NCBI RefSeq assembly: GCF_036010485.1
Contig: NZ_CP108568.1
Coordinates: 4,781,001-4,845,000, forward strand
Reading direction: 5' to 3'
From: Streptomyces sp. NBC_01198
Lineage (GTDB): Bacteria; Actinomycetota; Actinomycetes; Streptomycetales; Streptomycetaceae
Length of the DNA: 64,000 nt
In this document: in pieces, positions 16,095-23,821 of the stretch
Position numbering within the stretch: position 1 is the first letter of the stretch
Layout: every line of letters begins with the position of its first letter
The notes under the pieces: generated by a model
What the model saw: only the letters and a program-made list of their open reading frames with translations
The model's database searches: none
Told to the model about the DNA's origin: nothing
Program-made: the position numbers and the translations under genes

Positions 16095-16662
16095 GCCGCG
16101 GCCGCGCCCCGCGGCGGATCCGCCCGCGATCAGCACCGGCCCGGCGGGAGCCGACCTGCTCGACGCCGTGGTGCGCCTGCTGCGGCTGCTCGACCACCCC
16201 GAGGACCTGCCCGTACTGGCCCCGCTGATCGAGCAGGAGATCATGGGGCGGCTGCTCACCGGCCCGCACGCCGCGGCGGTGCGGCAGATCGGCCGCACCG
16301 ACAGCGGCCTGGCCCTGGTCGGCCGGGCCATCCGCTGGATCCGCGACAACTACGCCGAGCCGCTGCGGATCGCCGACCTCGCCGCGCTGGCCGCCATGAG
16401 CCCGTCGGCCTTCCACCGGCACTTCCGCGCCATCACGGCGATGAGCCCGCTGCAGTTCCAGAAGCGCATCCGGTTGCAGGAGGCCCGCTCGCTGCTGGCG
16501 GTGCGGCCGGGGGACGTGGCGGGTGTGGGGCATCTGGTGGGCTACGACAGCCCGTCGCAGTTCAACCGCGAGTACCGCAGGCTGTTCGGCGCCCCGCCCG
16601 GACTCGACGCCGCCCGGCTGCGCGCGGCGGCCGGAGCGCAGGGCGGCCGCCGGCTGCCGTAG
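16081..16662 (+). pseudogene. AraC-family regulator, 5'-truncated
   Basis: Only the second half of an AraC_N-type regulator remains. It starts in mid-domain at PPAISTGPAGADLLDAVVRL, then has LAPLIEQEIMGRLLTGPHAA and RQIGRTDSGLALVGRAIRWI, and a complete two-helix-turn-helix AraC DNA-binding domain (DLAALAAMSPSAFHRHFRAI ... YDSPSQFNREYRRLFG). The first ~125 residues expected for this family are absent and an in-frame TAG stands at 16057. A TTG at 16081 could start translation but has no ribosome-binding site. The missing part and the neighbouring truncated gene on the other strand suggest one deletion removed both 5' ends. Confidence 0.7.
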
Positions 16663-16980
16663 CCGATCGTCGCACCCCACCCGCGCGCACACCTTCCCCT
16701 GCGCCTTCACCCGAAGCCCGCGCCCGCTCCCGCGCCTCGCCCCGAAACCCGCGCCTCCACCTGGCGAGCCCGCCGGCCTGCGCTCATACGGGTGAAACCC
16801 GGCGGCCGTCCGGGTGGCCGACGCCCCGGCGTTCTCCCGGCCCGGGTGGCCGGCGTCCTTGACTGGGCGTCACAAGAAGCGGGGGCGGCCGGGCGGATCC
16901 GGCCGTCCCCGTCCGGCCGCCAAGCCCGCGCACGCAAACCCGGTCCGCCGGCTGCTGCCCGGGCGGACAGGGGACATTGC
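16663..16980. other. Gene-free interval before the TNT toxin gene
   Basis: 318 bases with no supported gene on either strand. It is extremely C/G-rich, with near-repeats of CGCGCC. The toxin promoter should be here but no clear boxes are visible. An open frame from 16792 runs into the toxin gene but is compositionally non-coding. Confidence 0.4.
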
Positions 16981-17661
16981 GTGCGGGCACTGCGTTATCT
17001 CATCTGGAGCGCGATCACTTCGCTGCTCCTGGTCGGCCTCGCGCCGGCCACCGCCGTCGCGGCGGACACCCACTCCCGGCCGGGGGCGAACTGCCCGGTC
17101 GACGGGCGGAACCGGGGGACGAACACCGCCCCCAAGCCGCCGCTCGAGCCGTACTTCCGCACCGACTGGCGGCTCGGCCCGCAGGACCTGCCGAAGACCG
17201 GCCCGATCGGCGCGATGCTGCGCGGATACCAGCGGACCGGCGGCACCTCGCCGTACTGGTTCCTCGGCTGCTACTGGCAGACCGACCCGGTGACCGAGAA
17301 GTCGGGCTGGTGGTACCCGGACAACGACGGCTTCGCGCTGGACAGGAACGGCGACCCCCGGGAGAAGCCGCTGACGCTGCGCGTCGGCCAGCTGGTCGAC
17401 CTGTTCGGCAGCGGGCGCGGCAACTTCCTCGCGCCGGCCGGCACACCGTACGCCAAGCGCGCCATCCCGCCGAGCAACCTGGACGAGTACACCACCGACT
17501 ACCCGTCCAGCTACCACCTCTACCGGGTGACCGCGGCCATCACGGTCGAGGCCGGTCCGATCCGGCCGTGGTTCGGGCAGCCGGGTATGGGGCTGCAGTA
17601 CAAGACCAGCGTGCCCATTCCGGACCTGGTCGCCGCGCAGAGCCTGGCGGCACTGAACTGA
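16981..17661 (+). CDS. Secreted TNT-domain NAD+-glycohydrolase toxin
   Basis: A 226-residue protein with an N-terminal Sec signal (RALRYLIWSAITSLLLVGLA, cleavage near ATAVA-AD). The C-terminal two thirds match the TNT fold of tuberculosis necrotizing toxin: WWYPDNDGFALDRNGDPREK, LRVGQLVDLFGSGRGNFLAP, AGTPYAKRAIPPSNLDEY, YHLYRVTAAITVEAGPIRPW, FGQPGMGLQYKT. The Arg/Gln-bearing RAIPP and GQPGxGxQY blocks are the conserved core of this NAD-hydrolysing family. The GTG at 16981 has an AGGGG site 7 bases upstream; longer in-frame starts would bury the signal peptide. There is no long delivery region, so it is a simple exotoxin-like form. The next gene is a probable immunity protein. Confidence 0.82.
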   Translation: MRALRYLIWSAITSLLLVGLAPATAVAADTHSRPGANCPVDGRNRGTNTAPKPPLEPYFRTDWRLGPQDLPKTGPIGAMLRGYQRTGGTSPYWFLGCYWQTDPVTEKSGWWYPDNDGFALDRNGDPREKPLTLRVGQLVDLFGSGRGNFLAPAGTPYAKRAIPPSNLDEYTTDYPSSYHLYRVTAAITVEAGPIRPWFGQPGMGLQYKTSVPIPDLVAAQSLAALN

Positions 17662-17681
17662 CCGCTGGCACAGGCACCGCG

Positions 17682-17719
17682 CAGGGGCGGACCCCGGGAC
17701 GACCCGGGGCCCGCCCCTG
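17682..17719 (+). terminator. Strong stem-loop between toxin and immunity genes
   Basis: CAGGGGCGGACCCCGGG pairs with CCCGGGGCCCGCCCCTG (16 of 17 positions) around a 4-base ACGA loop. There is no U-run after it. It lies 20 bases after the toxin stop and 27 before the immunity start, so it may attenuate read-through or protect the toxin message 3' end while the immunity gene is expressed separately. Confidence 0.55.
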
Positions 17720-17746
17720 TAGCGTGCCGCGGGTGGTGAGGACCCG

Positions 17747-18100
17747 GTGAACCGAGCGCAGGTCGCCGCCAGGCTCGCCCGTGAGGGCGCCCCCGACGCG
17801 CTCTACGACATCCCCGGCGTGCACCCGGTGCCGATCCAGCTCGACGCCTTCTACGTGCTGCTGCCCGACCCCGGCGGCGGCTGGCTGGTCGTGCTGCGCC
17901 AGCGGGGCCAGGACGCCGTGCTCGGCCGCTACGCCACCGAGGCGGCGGCCTGCGCCCGGCTCTACGACCTGGTCACCGAGCTGCCCGCGCCCCCGCCGGG
18001 CGGCGCGGAGCGGGTCGCCCGGCTGCTGGCCGACAGCGCGAAGATCCAGCGCCAGGCGTGGCAGGACTACGACGACGCCCCGCCGCCGGACGGCGACTGA
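17747..18100 (+). CDS. Small acidic protein, probable TNT immunity protein
   Basis: 117 residues, cytosolic, no signal peptide. Starts MNRAQVAARLAREGAPDALY; the middle DAFYVLLPDPGGGWLVVLRQ looks like a compact beta-sheet core, and the C-terminus is acidic (YDDAPPPDGD). GAGG precedes the GTG. It directly follows the TNT toxin gene in the same direction, the position expected of an antitoxin such as IFT for the M. tuberculosis TNT. No sequence motif proves this; the call rests on context, size and acidity. Confidence 0.55.
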   Translation: MNRAQVAARLAREGAPDALYDIPGVHPVPIQLDAFYVLLPDPGGGWLVVLRQRGQDAVLGRYATEAAACARLYDLVTELPAPPPGGAERVARLLADSAKIQRQAWQDYDDAPPPDGD

Positions 18101-18155
18101 CCGGCGCCAGGCCGTGCCAGTCGCCGCGGGCCGGGCGGGATGTGCCAGAGCCGGC

Positions 18156-19784
18156 CTACAGGCCCGTCACGGAGCTGGCGGCGGTGATGTCGTAGGCCAG
18201 CTCGATCTCGCGGTGGTCGCCGGGGCCGAGCCGCAGGGCGTAGCGGGCGATGCCCTCGTCGTCCAGGACGTCGGGCACCGGCCGGCAGTCCGCGGTGCGC
18301 AACTCGACCTCGACGGCGGAGACTTCGGAGACCGGGACCCGCTCGCGCACGGTGATCTCGCGCTCCGGCGCACCGGGCTGTGCGTCCAGCCGGGAGACGA
18401 ACAGCCTTATCCGGCGGGTCAGTACGGTCCGCTGGTTGATCGCCGCCAGGCCCGTGGTGTCGCGGCTCTCCTCGGTGTGGCGGACCACCCGGAAGGTGTC
18501 CTCGCTGCCGAAGGCGATCTCGAACTCCTCGCCCGCGCCCGCGAAGTCGAGCCGCCCGCGGCCGACGAAGCCGCTGCCGCGCACCAGGTCGACCGGGCCG
18601 GCCAGCAGCACGTGGCCGGAGGTGTTGGTGAGCCGGGCGGTGGCCACCACCAGCGGCGACAGCTCCGGGGCGCAGCTGCTCTCGACGGTGCAGGGAGCCG
18701 TGAAGGACGTCACGTGCACCCGGTGCGGGCGGTGGTCGGAGGGCACGGTGACCGGGTGCGGCGCGGACAGCACCCGCACGTCGCCGCCGTCCTGCAGGCC
18801 GGGCAGGCCGGCCGGCGCGTCAGCGGACGGGCCGCCGACCGTACGGATCTCCTCCTCGCGCAGGTTCACCTCGACCGTGCGCCGCTCCTCCACCGAGCGC
18901 TCCCGCAGCGTCAGGACGTCGTCGGCCAGCACAGGCGGGCTCGCCGCCAGCGTCGGGCGGGCGGTGGACAGCGTCAGCCGGACGCCGGTCCAGTCCTCGC
19001 CGGTCTCCTGCCACACGAAGGCGTCGGTCTCCACCCGCACCGACCGGCCGTCGGCGGCCAGCGTCGCCCGGTAGGCGGGCCGCCACAGCGCGCACGGCAC
19101 CAGGCTCGTCACCCGCAGCTCCGCCGTGCCGTCCCGCTCGGCCTCGACCACCAGGTCCAGATAAGCGGTCAGTTGCTGCGGCTCGGCCTCCATGACCGCC
19201 AACGCCTCGCGGGCTTCGCGCAGTTCCTCGGCGAGGTCGTGCAGCCGGCGGCGCAGCTTGTGGAGTTCGCCGATCCGCGGCTCCGCCTCCTGCTCGACCC
19301 GGTCGAGCCGGTCGGCCCACCGCTCGGGGTCGGCGTCGCCGCCGCCCGCGCCCTGCACGATGTCGCGGTGCAGGTCGGTCCTGGCCTGCCCGATCACCTC
19401 AAGTGCGCTCTCCTGCCGCTGCCGCAGCAGCCGGGCGCCGGCCAGCTCCTGCTCCAGCTCGTGCACCTCGCGGCGCAACCCGGAGGCGTCCTGGTCCGGT
19501 TCGCCGGGCGGGGCGGGGGTGTACGCGCGGACGACGCGCGCGTCGACCACCCGGGCCGCGTCGCCCGCGGTGACGTCCGCGCGCAGCGAGCGGTCCGCGG
19601 TCAGCGGGGTGACCGGGCCGATACGCAGCCGGGCCACGCCGGCGGTGAGCCGGACGGTGCCCGAGCGCTCGACCTGGGCGCGGTCCTCCATGCAGGTGAC
19701 GGCGGTGACGGGCAGCGCGGTCAGCTCGGGCGGGCCGCCGGGCGCTCCGGCGCCGGCCGGCGGGGCGTGCAGGGTGTCGTCCAC
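18156..19784 (-). CDS. DUF4139 (mucoidy-inhibitor MuiA-like) protein, shorter paralogue
   Basis: 542 residues. An N-terminal DUF4140-like beta domain (TALPVTAVTCMEDRAQVERS) is followed by a long coiled coil (about 110-230, rich in Leu/Glu/Arg: LRREVHELEQELAGARLLRQ) and a DUF4139 beta domain containing the typical LWRPAYRATL and WQETGEDWTGVRLTLSTARP. No signal peptide or membrane helix is seen, so it is cytosolic. Function in the family is unknown; E. coli YjiM-like or MuiA names come from a mucoidy screen. The GTG start uses an AGGAGG that overlaps the last codons of the upstream paralogue, 2 bp apart, so the two are translationally coupled. Confidence 0.85.
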   Translation of the reverse strand: MDDTLHAPPAGAGAPGGPPELTALPVTAVTCMEDRAQVERSGTVRLTAGVARLRIGPVTPLTADRSLRADVTAGDAARVVDARVVRAYTPAPPGEPDQDASGLRREVHELEQELAGARLLRQRQESALEVIGQARTDLHRDIVQGAGGGDADPERWADRLDRVEQEAEPRIGELHKLRRRLHDLAEELREAREALAVMEAEPQQLTAYLDLVVEAERDGTAELRVTSLVPCALWRPAYRATLAADGRSVRVETDAFVWQETGEDWTGVRLTLSTARPTLAASPPVLADDVLTLRERSVEERRTVEVNLREEEIRTVGGPSADAPAGLPGLQDGGDVRVLSAPHPVTVPSDHRPHRVHVTSFTAPCTVESSCAPELSPLVVATARLTNTSGHVLLAGPVDLVRGSGFVGRGRLDFAGAGEEFEIAFGSEDTFRVVRHTEESRDTTGLAAINQRTVLTRRIRLFVSRLDAQPGAPEREITVRERVPVSEVSAVEVELRTADCRPVPDVLDDEGIARYALRLGPGDHREIELAYDITAASSVTGL

Positions 19785-19786
19785 GG

Positions 19787-22129
19787 TCAGTTCCTCCTGT
19801 TGCCGCCGACGACGGCCTTGCCCGCGGGCACCCGTATCTCGTAACCGCCGGCCAGGGTCGCGGTGCCGCCCGGCTCCAGCGGCACGCGCCAACTGCGCAC
19901 GCCGCGCACGTAGTCGTCCTCCTGGCCGTCGACGGGCCGGTCCGGCGCGGACCACGGCGGACGCGCCCTGTGCTCCTCGATCCGCACGTCCTTGTCGGTC
20001 GAGACCGGTACGCGCTCGCGCACCTGGACGACGACCGGGTACGGCAGCCGGTTGGCGACGTCGATCTCCACGGTGTGGTCGAGCACGGTCGTCCCGCCGC
20101 GCATGCCGGCCGTCGACTCGCGCATGTGCGCCCGGCGGGCGACCTTCACGCTCTCCGCCACGCCTGTGCCGACGGCCTCGCGCTGCCCGGCGGCGAGCGT
20201 CGGCAGCGGGGCGGTGAGCACGAAGTCGCCGTCGACCATGACGTCCACCGGTCCGGCGAGCAGCGCGTGCGGCGAGGTGCTGGTGACCAGGACGGTGCCG
20301 AAGACCGCCGGGTCGACGGCGGGCACGCACACGTACTCGAACTCGGTGCTCACCGGCACCTCGGTCACCGGCACGGTGTGCCAGCGCCCGTCGGCGGCGA
20401 CGTCCACCGGGGCGGCGGTGTCGAAGCGGTAGTCGAAGGACCCGGCGGAGGCCCGGACGTCCACGGCGTGCGGCGGCCGGGGGAGGGCGGCCACCGACTC
20501 GGCCCGCCTGCGGTACTCGACGGCGATCGGGTGCGCCGCAGGGGACGCGGGCCGCAGGGTGCCGCGGCCCTCGGGCGCGTCGGGCCCGGCGAGGGCCAGC
20601 CGGGCGTAGTCCAGCAGGTCGGCGCCGGGTGCCGGGGGAGCGGCGTCCGGCACGTCGCCCTGCGCGCCGCCGAACTTGGCTGACACGTCCTGGGCGGGAC
20701 CGGCGGGGGCGGGCGCCGAGAGCGAGGCGTACGGCACCGCCCGGCGGCGGGAGGGCGCGGCGGGCGCGCTACGGGCGACCGGGGCCGCACCGGGCTCGGG
20801 GACACCGCCCACGGCGGCGTGCATGTCGGCCGCGGAGCCGTAGCCGCCGCCGACCATCGGCGCGGGCAGCGGCGGGAGCGGGGCCGGGGCCTTGGGGGCG
20901 ACGGCGGCGTCGTAACCGGTGAAGAGATCGGCGAGCCCGGCCGGCGGCTCCCGCCAGCTGAGGTCGGCGGGCGCCTCCTGGCGCCGCCCGATCCGCAGCG
21001 AGCGCAGCTCGGGCAGGTCGGCCCGCCGCAACAGGTCGGCGGTGGACAGCCCGAGCCGCACCCCGGACCAGTCCTCGCCGGTCCGCTGCGCCACGCAGGC
21101 CCGCAGCACCAGCGTGCCGGCCCCGCTGCGGCCGTCGAGCCGCAGCTGGTAGACCGGCACCCAGCCGGCGCCGGGCACGTGGTACTCCAACTCCAGCTCG
21201 ACGGGGGCGGGTTGGCCGGCGGCGTCCGGGTCCGTGGCGGCGGAGGGCGCGTCCGGGTCCGTGCGGGCGGAGGCGGCGCCCGCGTCCGAGCGGGCGGAGA
21301 GTGCGTCCGGGTCCGAGCCGGCGGAGAGTGCGTCCGGGTCCGAGCCGGCAGCGCGCGCGTCCACGTCCGTGGCGGCCGAGGCCGCACCCGCGGCCGTGCC
21401 GGCACCGCCCGCGTCCGCGTCCGCGTCGCCGCCGTCCCGCGTGCGGGGGGAGTTGCCGTCCTCCGCCCCGGGCGGATCCGCGTCGCCGGCCCCGGCGAGG
21501 GTCACCAGCGCGGTGGCCGACGGGGTCGCGCGGCCGGTGTCGACCGCGCTGGACGCCTCGGCGAGACGGTGCCGCAGCACGTCGGACTCGTGATCGGCCA
21601 GCGCGAGTTCGTCCTCGACGGTGCGCAGGCGGCGGTGCAGCACGGCGAGCCGGGAGTCGACGAAGCCCGCGAGCGCGAGGATCGACTCGACCGGTGCCCA
21701 GCGGGGCGGGTCGCCGCGGCGCGGTGCCGGGGGCTCGGCGCGCAGGCCCGCGACCTCCGCGACCTCGGCGGTCAGCCGCTCCCTGCGGTCGCGCAGCCGC
21801 GACTGCCGGTCCTCGGCGTCCTCCAGGTCCAGCCGCAGCCGGGGCAGTTCGTCGCCGCGGCGCAGCGTCGCGCCCAGCTCGACCCGGATGTCGGTGACCC
21901 GCAGTCCGGCCGGCCCGGCGGTGACACGCCCGCGCAGCGAGTTCTCGTCGAGGGTCGGCGGCAGCCCGGTGACGCGGACGGTCGCCGTGCCGTCGCCGGG
22001 CGGCGGCTCCGGCAGGTCGAGGCGGGCCAGCCGGGTGCAGACCGCACCCGAGGAGTGCACCACGACGGACGTCACCGCGGATGCGGCCACCGGCCCGTCG
22101 CCGGCCGGTATGCGCGGGCTCGCCTGCAC
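19787..22129 (-). CDS. DUF4139 protein with acidic tandem-repeat insert, longer paralogue
   Basis: 780 residues, same architecture as the next gene: an N-terminal DUF4140-type domain (SVVVHSSGAVCTRLARLDLP), a coiled coil (RLRLDLEDAEDRQSRLRDRR) and a C-terminal DUF4139 domain (YQLRLDGRSGAGTLVLRACV, QRTGEDWSGVRLGLSTADL). Between the coiled coil and the DUF4139 domain sits a low-complexity linker of nine-residue acidic repeats (AGSDPDALS type), and a second Pro/Ala-rich linker follows the first DUF4139 part. The protein may form a rod with its partner. GGAGGGGGAG precedes the GTG. The pair is a two-gene operon; role unknown. Confidence 0.85.
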   Translation of the reverse strand: MQASPRIPAGDGPVAASAVTSVVVHSSGAVCTRLARLDLPEPPPGDGTATVRVTGLPPTLDENSLRGRVTAGPAGLRVTDIRVELGATLRRGDELPRLRLDLEDAEDRQSRLRDRRERLTAEVAEVAGLRAEPPAPRRGDPPRWAPVESILALAGFVDSRLAVLHRRLRTVEDELALADHESDVLRHRLAEASSAVDTGRATPSATALVTLAGAGDADPPGAEDGNSPRTRDGGDADADAGGAGTAAGAASAATDVDARAAGSDPDALSAGSDPDALSARSDAGAASARTDPDAPSAATDPDAAGQPAPVELELEYHVPGAGWVPVYQLRLDGRSGAGTLVLRACVAQRTGEDWSGVRLGLSTADLLRRADLPELRSLRIGRRQEAPADLSWREPPAGLADLFTGYDAAVAPKAPAPLPPLPAPMVGGGYGSAADMHAAVGGVPEPGAAPVARSAPAAPSRRRAVPYASLSAPAPAGPAQDVSAKFGGAQGDVPDAAPPAPGADLLDYARLALAGPDAPEGRGTLRPASPAAHPIAVEYRRRAESVAALPRPPHAVDVRASAGSFDYRFDTAAPVDVAADGRWHTVPVTEVPVSTEFEYVCVPAVDPAVFGTVLVTSTSPHALLAGPVDVMVDGDFVLTAPLPTLAAGQREAVGTGVAESVKVARRAHMRESTAGMRGGTTVLDHTVEIDVANRLPYPVVVQVRERVPVSTDKDVRIEEHRARPPWSAPDRPVDGQEDDYVRGVRSWRVPLEPGGTATLAGGYEIRVPAGKAVVGGNRRN
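21215..21440 (-). repeat. 27-bp tandem repeats coding for SDPDA-type nonapeptides
   Basis: Inside the longer DUF4139 gene about eight units of 27 bp (one shortened) share the plus-strand core GCGTCCGGGTCCG. They encode variants of A-G-S-D-P-D-A-L-S. Because the unit is a whole number of codons, copy-number change by slippage would alter linker length without breaking the frame. Confidence 0.65.
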
Positions 22130-22176
22130 CGTCTCTCCCCCTCCGGCCCCCCGGCCGTGATCTCGTCCCGACCCCG

Positions 22177-22205
22177 GGGTCTGTCGTCCCGATCCCGACA
22201 GACCC
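22177..22205 (-). terminator. Inverted repeat after the binding-protein operon
   Basis: GGGTCTGTCG and CGACAGACCC are perfect 10-base arms around a 9-base loop, 44 bases past the stop at 22249 and 48 bases before the DUF4139 start. Most likely a terminator for the upstream NTPase operon; an operator for the DUF4139 operon is the alternative. Confidence 0.5.
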
Positions 22206-22248
22206 TAGCCGACCACCGCCCTGGCGGAGGGGTGCGGGCGCCCTCCGG

Positions 22249-23820
22249 TCAGCCCACCGCCGGTGCCTCGTCGGGCCATTTCACCGTCAGCACCTCGGGG
22301 TTGCCCTGCGGGGTCAGGCGGATGATCGGTATCGGCTTGCTGACCGGATTGCTGCCCGTGCGGCTGGTCTGGTAGTTGGCGGTGAACTGGATGGGCCCGC
22401 TCGCGCCCAGCACCTTGTGCGCGCCATGCAGCGCGCCCAACTCGTTGGTCACCGCGTCCGGTTCCGGCTGCTGCTGCTCGGTGAGCCGGATGGCCGAGGT
22501 CGCGGTCAGGGTGGCGTCGTAGGCCATTATCGTGTTGCCGTCGCCGAGGTAGCCGCCGGGGAAGAGCTGCTGGAAGGTCGTGTTGAAGATCCGGAAGCCC
22601 TGCGCACCGTCCGCCGCGGCGGCGGCGTGGCTCTGGTCGCGGCCGGCCGGCGCGGACCACTCGCGGGGATGCGCGACGCCGGCGTAGTCGACGGTGACGT
22701 GGCCGCGCAGATCGGCCCGCAGCTGCCCGCTGTCCGGCAGGTTGGTGACGTCGTCGCCGCTGACGATGCGGATCTGCTTGTCAAGGCAGGTGTTGGAGAA
22801 CGCGTGCACCAGCACCCCCAGGTCCTGCCCGCGGCCGGCGAAGAGCACCACCGCGGGCTGCGCGGCGCAGATGTTGGTGGTCATCTGGCTGATCCGGGTG
22901 GCCACTTCGGTCTGGTGCCGCTTGCGCTCGTCGACCGACTGCCCGTCCTTGTCCCGCTCGGTGGTGTCGTACGGCTCCACGCCGACGATCTTGTGGCCCG
23001 GTATGGCGGCGAACTTCTTGAAGCCGCTGACCAGGGTGACGTCGTAGGAGTCGCCTGCGTTGCCGTCCTCGACCAGCACCGCTCGCTTGTAGTCGGACTG
23101 GACGTAGGACAGCGCGGCCGCCATGTTGTCGACGTTGCTGGGCGAGGCGCGCACGAAGCCCTTGATGTTGTCGTAGTTGTCCGAGGTGAGGGTCGCGCCG
23201 AAGGTGGGGATGCTCTGCGCGGTCAGCTCGCGTATGGCGCTCTCGGTCCCGGCCAGGCTCAGGCCGAAACCGGTCACGGCGGCGATGTGCCGGCCGTTGT
23301 CGTGCTCGATGGTGTCGACCGCCGCCTGCCACTCGTTGGCCTGGTAGCCGTCGCTGCCGATCAGCAGCTGGATGAAGGGGCTGATGCCCTCGACGTTGTT
23401 GCGGTTCGCGTAATACTGCGCGGTGAAGGCGCCCTTGAGCTGCTCCACCGCGTTCGGCATCGACAGGATGCTGCCCTTGTCGGCCGAGATCGGCAGCAGC
23501 AGCACGACGCTCACGTAGTTCGTCGCGTGGTGCTTGACGACGTCGCGGTTCTCCTTGCGTATGGCGCTCTCGGCGTCCCGCAGCGAGGAGTGGAAGACGT
23601 ACGAGCCGTCGGTGATGCCCACGCACTCGCCGTTCGAGCCGTGGTGGGTGACGTTGGTCGCTCCCTTGCGCATGCACGGCTTGTTCAGCAGGTGGTCGAC
23701 CGGGACGTAGACGGCGTAGGCGACCGCGGCGAGCGCCAGCACGCACACCGCGGCCAGCAGCCGGCGGGCGCCGACCGGGAGGTGCGCGACATACGCGCGG
23801 ACGGTGGCGACGGGGTGCAC
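22249..23820 (-). CDS. Membrane-anchored periplasmic-binding-protein-like (type 1, LivJ-like) protein
   Basis: 523 residues. One N-terminal membrane helix (RRLLAAVCVLALAAVAYAVY) without a lipobox, then an extracellular region with the bilobed amino-acid-receptor fold: VSVVLLLPISADKGSILSMP, IQLLIGSDGYQANEWQAAVD, VTGFGLSLAGTESAIRELTA, IPTFGATLTSDNYDNIKGFV and VLFAGRGQDLGVLVHAFSNT. It lacks the permease and ATPase partners of a transporter. Instead it follows a large NTPase gene with a 1-bp gap, so both are made together. It may act as a sensor whose ligand binding is reported to the cytosolic NTPase (inference). GTG start. Confidence 0.8.
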   Translation of the reverse strand: MHPVATVRAYVAHLPVGARRLLAAVCVLALAAVAYAVYVPVDHLLNKPCMRKGATNVTHHGSNGECVGITDGSYVFHSSLRDAESAIRKENRDVVKHHATNYVSVVLLLPISADKGSILSMPNAVEQLKGAFTAQYYANRNNVEGISPFIQLLIGSDGYQANEWQAAVDTIEHDNGRHIAAVTGFGLSLAGTESAIRELTAQSIPTFGATLTSDNYDNIKGFVRASPSNVDNMAAALSYVQSDYKRAVLVEDGNAGDSYDVTLVSGFKKFAAIPGHKIVGVEPYDTTERDKDGQSVDERKRHQTEVATRISQMTTNICAAQPAVVLFAGRGQDLGVLVHAFSNTCLDKQIRIVSGDDVTNLPDSGQLRADLRGHVTVDYAGVAHPREWSAPAGRDQSHAAAAADGAQGFRIFNTTFQQLFPGGYLGDGNTIMAYDATLTATSAIRLTEQQQPEPDAVTNELGALHGAHKVLGASGPIQFTANYQTSRTGSNPVSKPIPIIRLTPQGNPEVLTVKWPDEAPAVG

Positions 23821-23821
23821 G

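Noticed and set aside
16081..16662. Functional short AraC regulator
   Set aside because: It begins in the middle of the N-terminal domain, has an in-frame TAG just upstream and no ribosome-binding site.
16792..16980. N-terminal extension of the TNT protein
   Set aside because: In-frame but low-complexity and would place the signal peptide 63 residues inside the protein; the GTG at 16981 has its own ribosome-binding site.
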